From Candidatus Kouleothrix ribensis (GTDB lineage: Bacteria > Chloroflexota > Chloroflexia > Chloroflexales > Roseiflexaceae): 64,000 nt of DNA. Shown here in pieces: positions 8,953-18,768 of the stretch. The stretch's first letter is position 1; each line of letters starts with the position of its first letter. The stretch spans positions 2,170,001 to 2,234,000 of the forward strand of contig JADKGW010000001.1 in the NCBI GenBank assembly GCA_016722075.1. The letters are read 5' to 3'. The notes under the pieces are model-generated. The model searched no databases. It had not been told where the DNA came from and saw only the letters and a program-made list of their open reading frames with translations. A program made the position numbers and the translations under genes.

Positions 8953-9331
8953 TGGCAGCAAGCTGCTCTTCGATCCGCCGGCGCGCGCTGCGCTCCTGGT
9001 CGAGCTGCACCACCAGGCTGTCGATCAGCCGCACCAGCGTGGCGTGGGTCGCGCTGATCTGCATCAGCTCGCGGCCGAGCAGCCACCAGGCCAGGCGCGT
9101 GCGCAGCCGCGCCAGCAGCCCGCGCGACGGCGGCGGGCGCAGTTCCCAGCTGGTGTGCAGCCCGGCCAGCTGCTCGGCCAGGTACGGGTCGCCCAGCGCC
9201 ACATTCGTGAGCGCCGGCAGCGCGTCGAGCGGCGAGGCGCGCTGCTCGAGTGCGCGGCCGACCGCCGCCAGCAGCGGCTCGCCGGCTGCGGCAGGCGCGA
9301 CGGTGAACAGGCTCGGGCGTGGGTCGGTCAT
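8939..9331 (-). CDS. Small helical protein of a glycosyltransferase-associated family
   Basis: No known function recognised. It is a 130-residue, Leu/Ala/Arg-rich, all-helical soluble protein. The centre (GDPYLAEQLAGLHTSWEL, then PPPSRGLLARLRTRLAWW and an S/T-x-L-x-R-L-I-D-S-L helix) matches the centre of the protein at 18259. It also matches, more loosely, the protein at 9638 and the C-terminal 65 residues of the glycosyltransferase at 18753. All four sit beside or inside glycosyltransferase genes, so a docking or scaffolding role is an inference. The last 25 residues are a charged coiled coil. ATG at 9331 has a purine-rich AGAGAGAG upstream; a TTG seven codons earlier (9352) is a less likely start. 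It precedes the glycosyltransferase at 7793. Confidence 0.75.
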   Translation of the reverse strand: MTDPRPSLFTVAPAAAGEPLLAAVGRALEQRASPLDALPALTNVALGDPYLAEQLAGLHTSWELRPPPSRGLLARLRTRLAWWLLGRELMQISATHATLVRLIDSLVVQLDQERSARRRIEEQLAASSQF

Positions 9332-9345
9332 ACGCTCTCTCTGCT

Positions 9346-9374
9346 TTGTCAATGCGCGGGCGCTATGCTAGAAT
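9346..9374 (+). promoter_or_regulatory. Sigma70-type promoter with extended -10
   Basis: TTGTCA (9346-9351), a 17 bp spacer and TAGAAT (9369-9374) with TGC before it. The stretch from -35 to just past -10 closely matches the promoter at 1254-1282. It would transcribe rightward through the palindromic element at 9481 into the genes at 9638 and 10012. Confidence 0.6.
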
Positions 9375-9480
9375 AAGCCGGCTCAGACGCCCGCATATGA
9401 TACCATAGGCACGGCGATCGTTCTCCGCCTAAGCGTAGCCGCTGCGCCATTATACGACCACCTACGCGATCTGCGGTTTT

Positions 9481-9605
9481 GCCTGCGGCAGCATGGTACT
9501 TTGACTTTCTTCTGTTTTCGGTTTTTGCGCTCTGCGAGCGCAAAAACCGAAAACACACACGATGCCGTGCCGCTCTGCCGAAGGCAGAAATCGCCCGATA
9601 CGCAG
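9481..9605. repeat. Nested palindromic element, copy B
   Basis: Outer left arm GCCTGCGGCAGCATGGTACT at 9481; right arm of the CCGCTCTGCCGAAGGC type ending near 9585. The inner hairpin 9514-9554 has near-perfect arms built on TTCGGTTTTTGCGC, and its core is shared with copy E at 49267-49310. It lies in the presumed 5' leader of the gene at 9638. Confidence 0.8.
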
Positions 9606-9637
9606 GCGGCCGCGCAACTCGTGCTATAGAGAAAAGT

Positions 9638-10015
9638 ATGGACGACGCGACCCGTAACCAGACGCTCCAGCGCCTCGACGAGCTGTGGCACATGCGCCCG
9701 CAGCCCGGCGGGGCCACGCCGGCCCACGAGCTGGCCGCACGCCTGACTCAGCGGCTGCTCGGCAGCATGATCGCGCAGCAGAATGCCTTCAACGCCGCCG
9801 TGGTTCACGCCTTCCAGGCGCTCGCGGCCAACGACGACCGCCGCCACAGCGAGCTGCTCGGCCAGATCCAGAACCTGCATGTGCAGCTCACCAGCCTGGC
9901 CCGCCGGGTCGAGCTGATCGAGCGCCACCTGGCCGACGCCGACGACGCCGACACCGCGCTGGCCGCGCGGCTGGTCGAGCTTGAGCGCCAGCTCGGCGAG
10001 GCCCGCCCGGCATGA
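9638..10015 (+). CDS. Small helical protein coupled to a three-domain glycosyltransferase
   Basis: A 125-residue protein of no recognised family outside this window. Residues about 8-60 follow the shared pattern L-x-x-L-x-x-L/S-W, a Pro/Gly turn, L-x-x-R-L-x-x-R-L-L, then Q-Q-x-A-F-N-A-A-x-V. The same pattern ends the glycosyltransferase at 18753. The second half (about 65-122) is a heptad-patterned coiled coil (LLGQIQNLHVQLTSLARRVELIERHL). The start at 9638 has GAGAAAAG just upstream. Its stop overlaps the next start as ATGA (4 bp), so it is translationally coupled to the glycosyltransferase at 10012. A partner or oligomerisation factor is likely, but that is inferred. Confidence 0.75.
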   Translation: MDDATRNQTLQRLDELWHMRPQPGGATPAHELAARLTQRLLGSMIAQQNAFNAAVVHAFQALAANDDRRHSELLGQIQNLHVQLTSLARRVELIERHLADADDADTALAARLVELERQLGEARPA

Positions 10016-12861
10016 GCGTCGCGATCATCATCCCCTTGCACAACGGCGCGGCGTTCGTGCGGCCGTGCCTGCGCGCGCTGCTGGCCCAGGCGGGCGCGCC
10101 CTGCACGCTCGTGGTGGTCGATAACGGCTCGAGCGACGATGGGGCCGCGATCGTGGCGGCCGAGTTCCCGCAGGTGCAGCTGATCCACTCGGCCGCGCCG
10201 CTGGGCTTCGCGGGCGCAATCAATTGCGGCATCCGCGCGGCGCTTGCGGCCGGCGCACCGCCCGATACGCTGGTGCTGCTGAACCAGGACACCGAGGCGC
10301 ACCCCGGCTGGCTGGCCGCGCTGCTCGCGCCGCTCGCAGCCGACCCGGCCGCCGGTATTGTGGGCTGCAAAGCGCTGTTCCCGAATGGCACGATCCAGCA
10401 CGCCGGCGCCGAGATCCTCTGGCCGCTGGGCTACGGCCGCAACCAGGGCTATGGCCAGCCCGACGCAGGCATGTTCGACGCCGCGCCCGCGTATGTCGCG
10501 TTTGTTGGCGTGGCGCTGCGCCGGGCCATGCTCGATCAGATCGGACTGCTCGACGAGGGCTTCAACCCGGCCTACTTCGAAGATGCCGACCTGTGCCTGC
10601 GCGCGCGCGCGGCCGGCTGGCGGGTGGTATATGCGCCCACCGCAGTGCTGACCCATCACGAAGGTGCGGCCGCTGCCGCCGGCGACTATGGCCACGCCGC
10701 GCTGCTCGAGCGCAACCGCCTGCGGCTGGTGCTCAAGCACACCTCCGCCGCCACACTGCTGGGCGAGTTTCGCGCCGCCGAGCAGCGCCAGCTGGCCGAA
10801 CGCCTGCACGGCGGCAGCGCGACGGTGCTGCGCCGGGCCTACCTCGACGCGCTGCTGATGCTGCCCGCGCTGGCCCCGGCCGCCGAGTGGCACGCGCGCC
10901 AGCGCGAGGTCGCTGCTATGCTGGTGGAATTGCGCCAGCGCGCGAGCGGGGCCGTGCCGCACGCGATGCAGCCCCGCCCGGCCATGCCCGCGCCCGCCCC
11001 CACGCCTCGGCGCGCCGACCCGCGCCCGGCCGAGCTGCCGCCGGTGGCGATCGTCATGCTCACCTGGAACGGGCTGGCGATCACCCAGGAATGCCTGGCC
11101 AGCCTGCGCGCGCTGACGACCGGCGTCGACTACCAGCTGATCGTAGTCGACAACGGCTCGACCGACGGCACGCGCGAGTACCTGCGCACGCTCGACTGGA
11201 TCACGCTGATCGAGAACGCAACCAACGAGGGCTTTACCAAGGGCAACAACCGCGGCTTCCGCGCCGCCCCGCCCGGCGCCGATATCCTGATGCTCAACAA
11301 CGACACCCGGATCATCCAGGCCGACTGGCTGGCACGGCTGCGCGCGGTGGCGCACAGCGACGCGGCCTACGGCATCGTGGGCTGCAAGCTGCTGGCGGCG
11401 AACGGCCGGCTGGCGCACGCCGGCACCTACATGCTCACCGACGCGCTGTGGGGCTGGCAGGTGGGTGGCGACGAGCAGGACATCGGGCAGTACCCCGGCG
11501 TGCGCGCGGTCGAGGGCGTGATCGGCGCGTGCATGTACATCCGCCGCGACGCGCTCGACGCGATCGGGCCGCTCGACGAGCAGTTCTTCTCGTACTACGA
11601 AGACACCGACTACTGCCTGCGCGCCAGCGCGGCCGGCTATACGATCGTGTGCGCCGGCGACGTGCGCGTGGTACACCTCGAAAACGTCAGCACCCGCCTG
11701 AACAACGTCAACTTCTGGGGCATGTACGGCACGTCGCAGGCGCGCTTCCGCACGAAGTGGCAGGATCACTACCGCCAGAAGTATCGCCAGCACCTGGTGT
11801 GGCACTCGCTGGTGAGCGCGCCAAGCGGCTACGCCACCTCGTCGCGCCAGCTCGCGCTCGCGCTCGACCGCATGGACGTGGACGTGCGGCTGGCCTACCT
11901 GCTTGGCAGCGACTACGCCGAGCGTAATAGCGGCGACCCGCGCATCGAGCAGCTGCGCCAGCGCGCGAAAGACACCACCCTGCCGCAGGTGCTGTACGGC
12001 CAGGGCGACCTGTTCCACAAGAACAGCGGGCGCTACCGCGTCGGCTTCACCATGCTCGAGACCGACGGGCTGCCGGCCGAGTGGGTGCGCCAGGCCAACC
12101 AGATGGACGAGGTCTGGGCGCCGAGCCACTTCAACCTGGCCACCTTTCGCGACAGCGGCGTGGCGCGGCCGATCCATGTCGTACCGCTGGGCGTCGACCC
12201 GAACTACTTCCACCCTGGCATCGCGGCCCGGCGCATGAGCGCGCGCTACACCTTCCTATCGGTGTTCGAGTGGGGCGAGCGCAAGGCGCCCGAGCTGCTG
12301 CTGCGCGCGTATGCCGCCGCGTTCGGCCCGCGCGACGACGTGCTGCTGGTGTTGAAGATCGACAACCGCGACCCCGGCGTACACGTGGCCCAGCAGATCG
12401 CGGCGCTGGGCCTGCCCGCCGACGGCCCGCAGGTGGCGCTGCTGCTCAACCACGAGCTGCCGGCCTACCAGCTGGGCTGCCTGTATCGCAGCGCCGACTG
12501 CTTCGTGCTGCCGAGCCGTGGCGAGGGCTGGGGCATGCCCATCCTCGAGGCCATGGCCTGCGGCCTGCCGGCGATCGCCACCGACTGGAGCGCGCAGACT
12601 GAGTTCATGCGCCCGGAGATCTGCTACCCGCTGCGCGTGCGCGCGCTGGTGCCGGCGGTGGCGCGCAACCCATACTACGCCGGCTTCGCCTGGGCCGACC
12701 CCGACTTCGAGCACCTGGTCGAGTGCATGCGTTATGTCTACCATCAGCGCGACCAGGCGCGCGCCGTAGGCCTGCGCGCGGCCGAGGCGGTGGCCCGCGA
12801 GTGGACATGGGCGCATGCGGCCGAGAAGATCATCGCCCGGCTCGAGGCGGTGACGCAGTAG
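10012..12861 (+). CDS. Three-domain glycosyltransferase (GT2-GT2-GT4)
   Basis: A 949-residue protein with three sugar-transfer modules. Domain 1 (about 1-270) is a GT-A/GT2 fold: IIIPLHNG, VVDNGSSDDG and a DxD-type LNQDTEAH. Domain 2 (about 343-600) is another GT2: VAIVMLTWNG, VVDNGSTDGT, MLNNDTRI and FSYYEDTDYCLRA. Domain 3 (about 600-949) is a GT-B/GT4 fold with NSGRYRVGFTMLETDGLP and PSRGEGWGMPILEAMACG. All three retain their hallmark residues, so each may be active. A Pro/Ala linker (about 318-342) separates domains 1 and 2. It would add several different sugars in one complex. It is coupled to the small helical protein upstream, and domain 3 is almost duplicated by the next gene. Confidence 0.9.
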   Translation: MSVAIIIPLHNGAAFVRPCLRALLAQAGAPCTLVVVDNGSSDDGAAIVAAEFPQVQLIHSAAPLGFAGAINCGIRAALAAGAPPDTLVLLNQDTEAHPGWLAALLAPLAADPAAGIVGCKALFPNGTIQHAGAEILWPLGYGRNQGYGQPDAGMFDAAPAYVAFVGVALRRAMLDQIGLLDEGFNPAYFEDADLCLRARAAGWRVVYAPTAVLTHHEGAAAAAGDYGHAALLERNRLRLVLKHTSAATLLGEFRAAEQRQLAERLHGGSATVLRRAYLDALLMLPALAPAAEWHARQREVAAMLVELRQRASGAVPHAMQPRPAMPAPAPTPRRADPRPAELPPVAIVMLTWNGLAITQECLASLRALTTGVDYQLIVVDNGSTDGTREYLRTLDWITLIENATNEGFTKGNNRGFRAAPPGADILMLNNDTRIIQADWLARLRAVAHSDAAYGIVGCKLLAANGRLAHAGTYMLTDALWGWQVGGDEQDIGQYPGVRAVEGVIGACMYIRRDALDAIGPLDEQFFSYYEDTDYCLRASAAGYTIVCAGDVRVVHLENVSTRLNNVNFWGMYGTSQARFRTKWQDHYRQKYRQHLVWHSLVSAPSGYATSSRQLALALDRMDVDVRLAYLLGSDYAERNSGDPRIEQLRQRAKDTTLPQVLYGQGDLFHKNSGRYRVGFTMLETDGLPAEWVRQANQMDEVWAPSHFNLATFRDSGVARPIHVVPLGVDPNYFHPGIAARRMSARYTFLSVFEWGERKAPELLLRAYAAAFGPRDDVLLVLKIDNRDPGVHVAQQIAALGLPADGPQVALLLNHELPAYQLGCLYRSADCFVLPSRGEGWGMPILEAMACGLPAIATDWSAQTEFMRPEICYPLRVRALVPAVARNPYYAGFAWADPDFEHLVECMRYVYHQRDQARAVGLRAAEAVAREWTWAHAAEKIIARLEAVTQ

Positions 12862-12918
12862 GGGCGAAGCATTCACCTGCCTCGCGAATAGTGCGTCGAG
12901 CAGGTCGATCAAGGATTC

Positions 12919-13055
12919 GCACGTTGCAGGTTTCAAGCTTAGCAGCCTGCAACCTGCAACCTGTAAACCTCTACCCTAAGATGTTCGCACGTTGCAGGTT
13001 CGCAGGTTTGAAGGCTGGCAACCTGCAACCTGTAAACCTGTAAACCTGCAACCTA
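12919..13055. repeat. Word-repeat spacer (CCTGCAACCTG / CAGGTTGCAGG)
   Basis: The whole spacer between two glycosyltransferase genes consists of about nine partial copies of the word CCTGCAACCTGTAAA or its reverse complement GCACGTTGCAGGTT, arranged as two inverted pairs. It can form two consecutive hairpins. No coding signal is seen. Confidence 0.75.
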
Positions 13056-13062
13056 CAAGCGT

Positions 13063-14145
13063 ATGGATCACAAAACAGTCATCTGGCAGTCGCGCTGGGG
13101 CCTGCCGATCGGCTACGCCAGCACCTCCGAGGAGCTAGCGCTGGCGCTCGATGCGCGCGGGGTCGAGCTGGCCCACCGGCCGACGCCCTGGCCAGTGGTG
13201 GGCGCCATAGCGCAGCCGGCGCTGCTGGCGGCCGCTGCCCGCCCGCTGCCCGACGACGCGCCGCAGGTGAGCTACGACCAGGCCGACCTGTTCTACACCG
13301 CGCACCGTGGCTACAAGATCGGCTACACCATGCTCGAGGTCGATGGGCTGCCGGCCGAGTGGGTGGCGGCCTGCAACGCCATGGACGAGGTCTGGACACC
13401 CAGTGGCTGGGGCGCCGAGGTGTTCGCCCATGCCGGCGTGACGCGGCCGATCCACGTGATGCCGCTGGGCTACAGCCCCGAGCGCTTCCACCCCGGCCTG
13501 CCGGCGCGCCCGGTTCGCAACCGCTACACGTTTCTGTCGGTGTTCGAGTGGGGCGAGCGCAAGGCGCCCGAGCTGCTGCTGCGCGCGTATGCCGCCGCGT
13601 TTGGCCCGCGCGACGACGTGCTGCTGATCGTGCGCGCGAATAACTTCGACGGCGACGTGGATGTGGCGCGCCAGATCGCGGCGCTGGGCCTGCCGCGCAA
13701 CGGCCCGCCGATCGCGCTGCTGCTCAACCAGCACCTGCCGGCCGGCGAGCTGGGCAGCCTGTACCGCAGCGCCGACTGCTTCGTGCTGCCGAGCCGCGGC
13801 GAGGGCTGGGGCATGCCCATCCTCGAGGCCATGGCCTGCGGCCTGCCGGCGATCGCCACCGACTGGAGCGGGCAGACCGAGTTCTTCAACGCCGAGGTCG
13901 GCTACCCGCTGCGCGTGCACGCGCTGGTGCCGGCCGACGACACCAAGTGCGTGTACTACCACGGCCGGCGCTGGGCCGAGCCCGACCTCGAGCACCTGAT
14001 CGAGTGCATGCGTTATGTCTACTATCAGCGCGACCAGGCGCGCGCCGTGGGCCAGCGCGCCGCCCAGGCCGCGCGCGAGCGCTGGACGTGGGGCCACGCC
14101 GCCGAGCGGATCATCGTGCGGCTGCGCGCGCGTGAGCAACCCTAG
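13063..14145 (+). CDS. GT4-like glycosyltransferase
   Basis: A 360-residue GT-B transferase, a paralogue of domain 3 of the preceding gene. It has YKIGYTMLEVDGLPAEWV (near residue 85), NAMDEVWTPSGWGAEVF, VFEWGERKAPELLLRAYAAAFGPRDD (near 160), and FVLPSRGEGWGMPILEAMACGLPAIATDWSG. Several DNA stretches (about 12256-12350 versus 13538-13630, and about 12722-12770 versus 14004-14052) are nearly identical base for base. That implies recent duplication or gene conversion. It probably adds one sugar to the locus glycan. No Shine-Dalgarno is obvious before the ATG; the spacer upstream is a repeat. Confidence 0.87.
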   Translation: MDHKTVIWQSRWGLPIGYASTSEELALALDARGVELAHRPTPWPVVGAIAQPALLAAAARPLPDDAPQVSYDQADLFYTAHRGYKIGYTMLEVDGLPAEWVAACNAMDEVWTPSGWGAEVFAHAGVTRPIHVMPLGYSPERFHPGLPARPVRNRYTFLSVFEWGERKAPELLLRAYAAAFGPRDDVLLIVRANNFDGDVDVARQIAALGLPRNGPPIALLLNQHLPAGELGSLYRSADCFVLPSRGEGWGMPILEAMACGLPAIATDWSGQTEFFNAEVGYPLRVHALVPADDTKCVYYHGRRWAEPDLEHLIECMRYVYYQRDQARAVGQRAAQAARERWTWGHAAERIIVRLRAREQP

Positions 14146-14403
14146 TGCAAGCCTCCCAGCACCAGTTTCTGAACGAACTCGGTATCAAAGTCACCCCTAA
14201 AGCGATTGCCGGCTTCCCGCACCAGACATATACTGGCCACGATTCCGGCACTGCCAAACCAACATACCATACGCCTAGAGCACCAATAGAGAAGCTGCAG
14301 ACTAGCGCCTTGGATCTGGCTTGCTGCCATCACAGCGTAGCCCCTGCTTGCCGTCCATGCTGCCAGGGCCAACTGCACGCTGCTGCACTGGAAGGGGATA
14401 TGT

Positions 14404-16062
14404 ATGTATTCTGGCACGCGAATGAAATTCGATACATGCATTCCTGCGATTTTCATTTTCTTTGTAATGGGACTGTACGCGTTTTTTCTCTTTCGATTTA
14501 TTCCATTGGATGGTCTATTCAGCGGTGATATCGGTGCAAAACAAATTCAAATAACCGCACTTATTTATAATCGATTTTCAAGCTTGGCACTGCCATATCC
14601 TGGAGCCTCTTTTGATCGACTGACCCAATTTAGCCCGCTTCCGGCGCTCTTTACCTGGAAGATTGGAGTGAATTTCTACAGTATCTTCTCATATCCTCAT
14701 GCTGCACTAATGGCCATCCCCTTTTTCTTATGTGGGTATGCCGGACTCTATGTTATACCGTTGCTGGCAACGTCCTTTTCATTGCTCGCCGGTGCATACA
14801 TATCGCGGCGTATTATTCCTGGAATGCAATTATTTACCCTACTGCTATTGGCCTTAGCAACCCCGCTAAGTTTCTATGGGCTTGTCCCGTGGGAACATGC
14901 CTTGGCAACGTGCCTTACCACTTGGTCAACTTTATTTGTTATCCGAGCCTATGAACATTCTCACTGGATTGATGGACTGCTGGGCGGCCTATGTGCTGCT
15001 TGCGCTACATGGATGCGGATTGAGACGATCTGGTTTATTCCTGCCATTATTATTGGAACTGTAGTATCCTCGGGTATAAATCGCTCAATCTTGACCGCTA
15101 TGACGTTAGGCTTATTGATAGGGTTGGTGCCTTTTGTAACGTTTAATTTTTACGTGTTCGGCTTACCGCTTGGAGGCCAAGTCGCTGTCAACTTTGGAAG
15201 ACCAGCAATCGGCTCAACAACAGATTTTATATGGTTACGTTTTAAGATAACACAAGCGATGTTACTGGATAGAAATATACCCGTCTTTCTACCCTTATTG
15301 GAGATATCGCTGTTAGTAATTGCTCGATATGTTTCAAAGACATGGAAGTTGATTTGTATCTTTGGATGCGCAGTTTTAGAATTTTTATCCTTGACGAGCA
15401 TACCTGCTTTAGCCGATCGCACGGGGCTACTCGGGACTTGCCCACTCATACTAGGGATAGTATTGCTCGATATAGGCAAGATTCGACAAATCGAAAGGCT
15501 GTTTCTCGTTATAAGCGGTATTTATGTACTCGGCGTGATAATAAGCTCACCAAATGATGGTGGAGCACAGTGGGGGCCGCGATATTTATTACCAATACTG
15601 CCGCTGCTTGTCTTTTTGAGTATTCGTTCCGTACAAATAATACTAAAGAAGCAGTCTTCTATTCGCACCGGATTAATAATAGTAGCCGGATTATTCGCAT
15701 GCTATTCGTTTTACCTTCAACTTCTAGGTTTACAACGCTTGCGAACGTCGATGATCGATAATATTCAACTTGTCAAAGCCACTAGCGGACAGCAAGAACA
15801 AATTGTTTTGACCGACGAATGGTTTATACCTCAAATATTGGCCCAGCTCTACTACAATCATACGATTCTATATATCACTCACCCCGAAGATCTTTCTGCT
15901 GTGCGCCGTTTGCTTAAGCAACACCAGGTTAGCGGAATAACGTATGTCACCAAACAGGGCTGGGGGAAAAATCCACAAACACAGAAGGATGCCGGTTTAG
16001 CCTGTACATATATTCAACGTGCTATGCTCGATTTAAACGTTCTGCACTGTAAACTGGAATAG
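14404..16062 (+). CDS. AT-rich GT-C-like polytopic membrane protein
   Basis: A 552-residue integral membrane protein with about 11-13 hydrophobic segments and a soluble C-terminal domain of about 110 residues. The first TM is followed by an extracytoplasmic loop with acidic GDIGAKQIQ, where GT-C/PMT-type (GT39, ArnT-like) transferases carry their catalytic Asp. The loop FYGLVPWEHALATCLTTW and the Arg/Glu pair WMRIETIW also fit that fold. It would use a lipid-linked sugar on the outer face. Base composition and codon use differ sharply from the neighbours: A/T-ending codons are common from about 14150 to 16080. It is therefore likely acquired. The ATG at 14404 has GGAAGGGG 6 bp upstream. Specific activity is unknown. 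Confidence 0.75.
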   Translation: MYSGTRMKFDTCIPAIFIFFVMGLYAFFLFRFIPLDGLFSGDIGAKQIQITALIYNRFSSLALPYPGASFDRLTQFSPLPALFTWKIGVNFYSIFSYPHAALMAIPFFLCGYAGLYVIPLLATSFSLLAGAYISRRIIPGMQLFTLLLLALATPLSFYGLVPWEHALATCLTTWSTLFVIRAYEHSHWIDGLLGGLCAACATWMRIETIWFIPAIIIGTVVSSGINRSILTAMTLGLLIGLVPFVTFNFYVFGLPLGGQVAVNFGRPAIGSTTDFIWLRFKITQAMLLDRNIPVFLPLLEISLLVIARYVSKTWKLICIFGCAVLEFLSLTSIPALADRTGLLGTCPLILGIVLLDIGKIRQIERLFLVISGIYVLGVIISSPNDGGAQWGPRYLLPILPLLVFLSIRSVQIILKKQSSIRTGLIIVAGLFACYSFYLQLLGLQRLRTSMIDNIQLVKATSGQQEQIVLTDEWFIPQILAQLYYNHTILYITHPEDLSAVRRLLKQHQVSGITYVTKQGWGKNPQTQKDAGLACTYIQRAMLDLNVLHCKLE

Positions 16063-16133
16063 ACTTTCTATGTGAACGTCTGTTCACAATCGATATTGAC
16101 TCAAACCCGCAACCCCATGGAACAGGCCCCGAA

Positions 16134-16142
16134 TGCTATAAT
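16134..16142 (+). promoter_or_regulatory. Extended -10 promoter (TGC-TATAAT)
   Basis: A consensus TATAAT at 16137-16142 is preceded by TGC. No good -35 lies 17 bp upstream. It would give a leader of roughly 95 bases for the FG-GAP protein, whose AAAGGAG lies at 16229-16235. Confidence 0.6.
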
Positions 16143-16245
16143 GAGGCCGTTTTGGGCACCCTGCCACAGCCCCTAAACCGCAGGTATGAACCGCCCTACC
16201 GCATCACTATGCCTGTCATCCTAGCAGCAAAGGAGCACAGCATCT

Positions 16246-18123
<1,878 letters not shown>

Positions 18124-18156
18124 CCGCGCGAGCGCAGAGCAATCGAGTGGCGTTAT

Positions 18157-18189
18157 GGTGCTGTGCGCGGTAATGCCGCGCACAGCACC
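18157..18189. repeat. Perfect 14 bp hairpin
   Basis: Arms 18157-18170 and 18176-18189 pair fully around a 5-base loop. It follows the FG-GAP gene and precedes the promoter at 18216. It may terminate the FG-GAP transcript, though no T-run follows. The right flank resembles the sequence following the hairpin at 71-115. Confidence 0.65.
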
Positions 18190-18215
18190 GGAAAACATAC
18201 GCGATCAAGCGGAGC

Positions 18216-18224
18216 TGGTATAAT
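18216..18224 (+). promoter_or_regulatory. Extended -10 promoter (TGG-TATAAT)
   Basis: TATAAT at 18219-18224 with TGG in front; no clear -35. The expected transcript start is near 18231, with CTGGAGG at 18244-18250 and ATG at 18259. Confidence 0.65.
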
Positions 18225-18258
18225 AGCCCCGGAACACCAGCAGCTGGAGGCAAGCACC

Positions 18259-18768
18259 ATGGCAATTGTGTGGGTCGAGCCGGGCGAACACAGCGTATTC
18301 GCCGCGCTCGAGGCAGTCGAGTGGGCGGTCGAGCGGCACGAGCAGGCGGCCCAGCTCGACGAGCGCTTCATGGGCGATGCCTACCTGGCCGAGAATATCG
18401 GGCAGATGCGCGCGAGCTGGTCGCTCGACCTGTGGCGCGTGGTGGCAGGCAGTGGCAGCGCGCTCGGGCGCGCCTTCGAGCTAGGCCAGCGCGCGGCGCG
18501 CAAGCTGACCTGGTGGTACGGGCTGCCGCAGCTGCAGCAGGTCAGCGAGTTTCACGGCGCGGCGGTACGCAGCACCGACGCGATCATCACCCACCTGCAC
18601 CACCTGACCTCGCGGCTACAGGCGATCGAGGGCATGCACAGCGAGCAGCGCCTGCGCTCGATCGAGGGCCAGCTGCGCGCAATGCGCGACGAGCAGCACG
18701 CCCTGACACGGCGGATCGCCGAGCTTGAGGACGAGCTTCGCCGCCTCAACGCTCAGCGCGAGTCCTGA
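18259..18768 (+). CDS. Small helical protein of a glycosyltransferase-associated family
   Basis: A 169-residue all-helical protein of unknown function. Residues about 38-115 (GDAYLAENIGQMRASWSL, a basic helix, then a Trp-Trp pair and QLQQVSEFHGAAVRSTDAIITHL) align with the protein at 8939. Residues about 118-165 are a long coiled coil (LRSIEGQLRAMRDEQHALTRRIAELEDEL). The start at 18259 is supported by CTGGAGG 8 bp upstream and a promoter at 18216. The gene converges with, and overlaps by 16 bp, the glycosyltransferase at 18753-20201, whose C-terminus carries a related module. Oligomeric scaffold or membrane-surface partner for glycosyltransferases is the best guess. Confidence 0.72.
   Translation: MAIVWVEPGEHSVFAALEAVEWAVERHEQAAQLDERFMGDAYLAENIGQMRASWSLDLWRVVAGSGSALGRAFELGQRAARKLTWWYGLPQLQQVSEFHGAAVRSTDAIITHLHHLTSRLQAIEGMHSEQRLRSIEGQLRAMRDEQHALTRRIAELEDELRRLNAQRES

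Noticed and set aside
9805..12213. 802-codon leftward reading frame opposite the triple glycosyltransferase
   Set aside because: It mirrors conserved plus-strand GT2/GT4 codons; composition is His/Arg/Gly-biased and no start signal is seen.
14145..14528. 127-codon frame starting at the end of the GT4 gene
   Set aside because: It has no Shine-Dalgarno or recognisable domain, and its second half is out of frame with the GT-C-like gene that starts at 14404.
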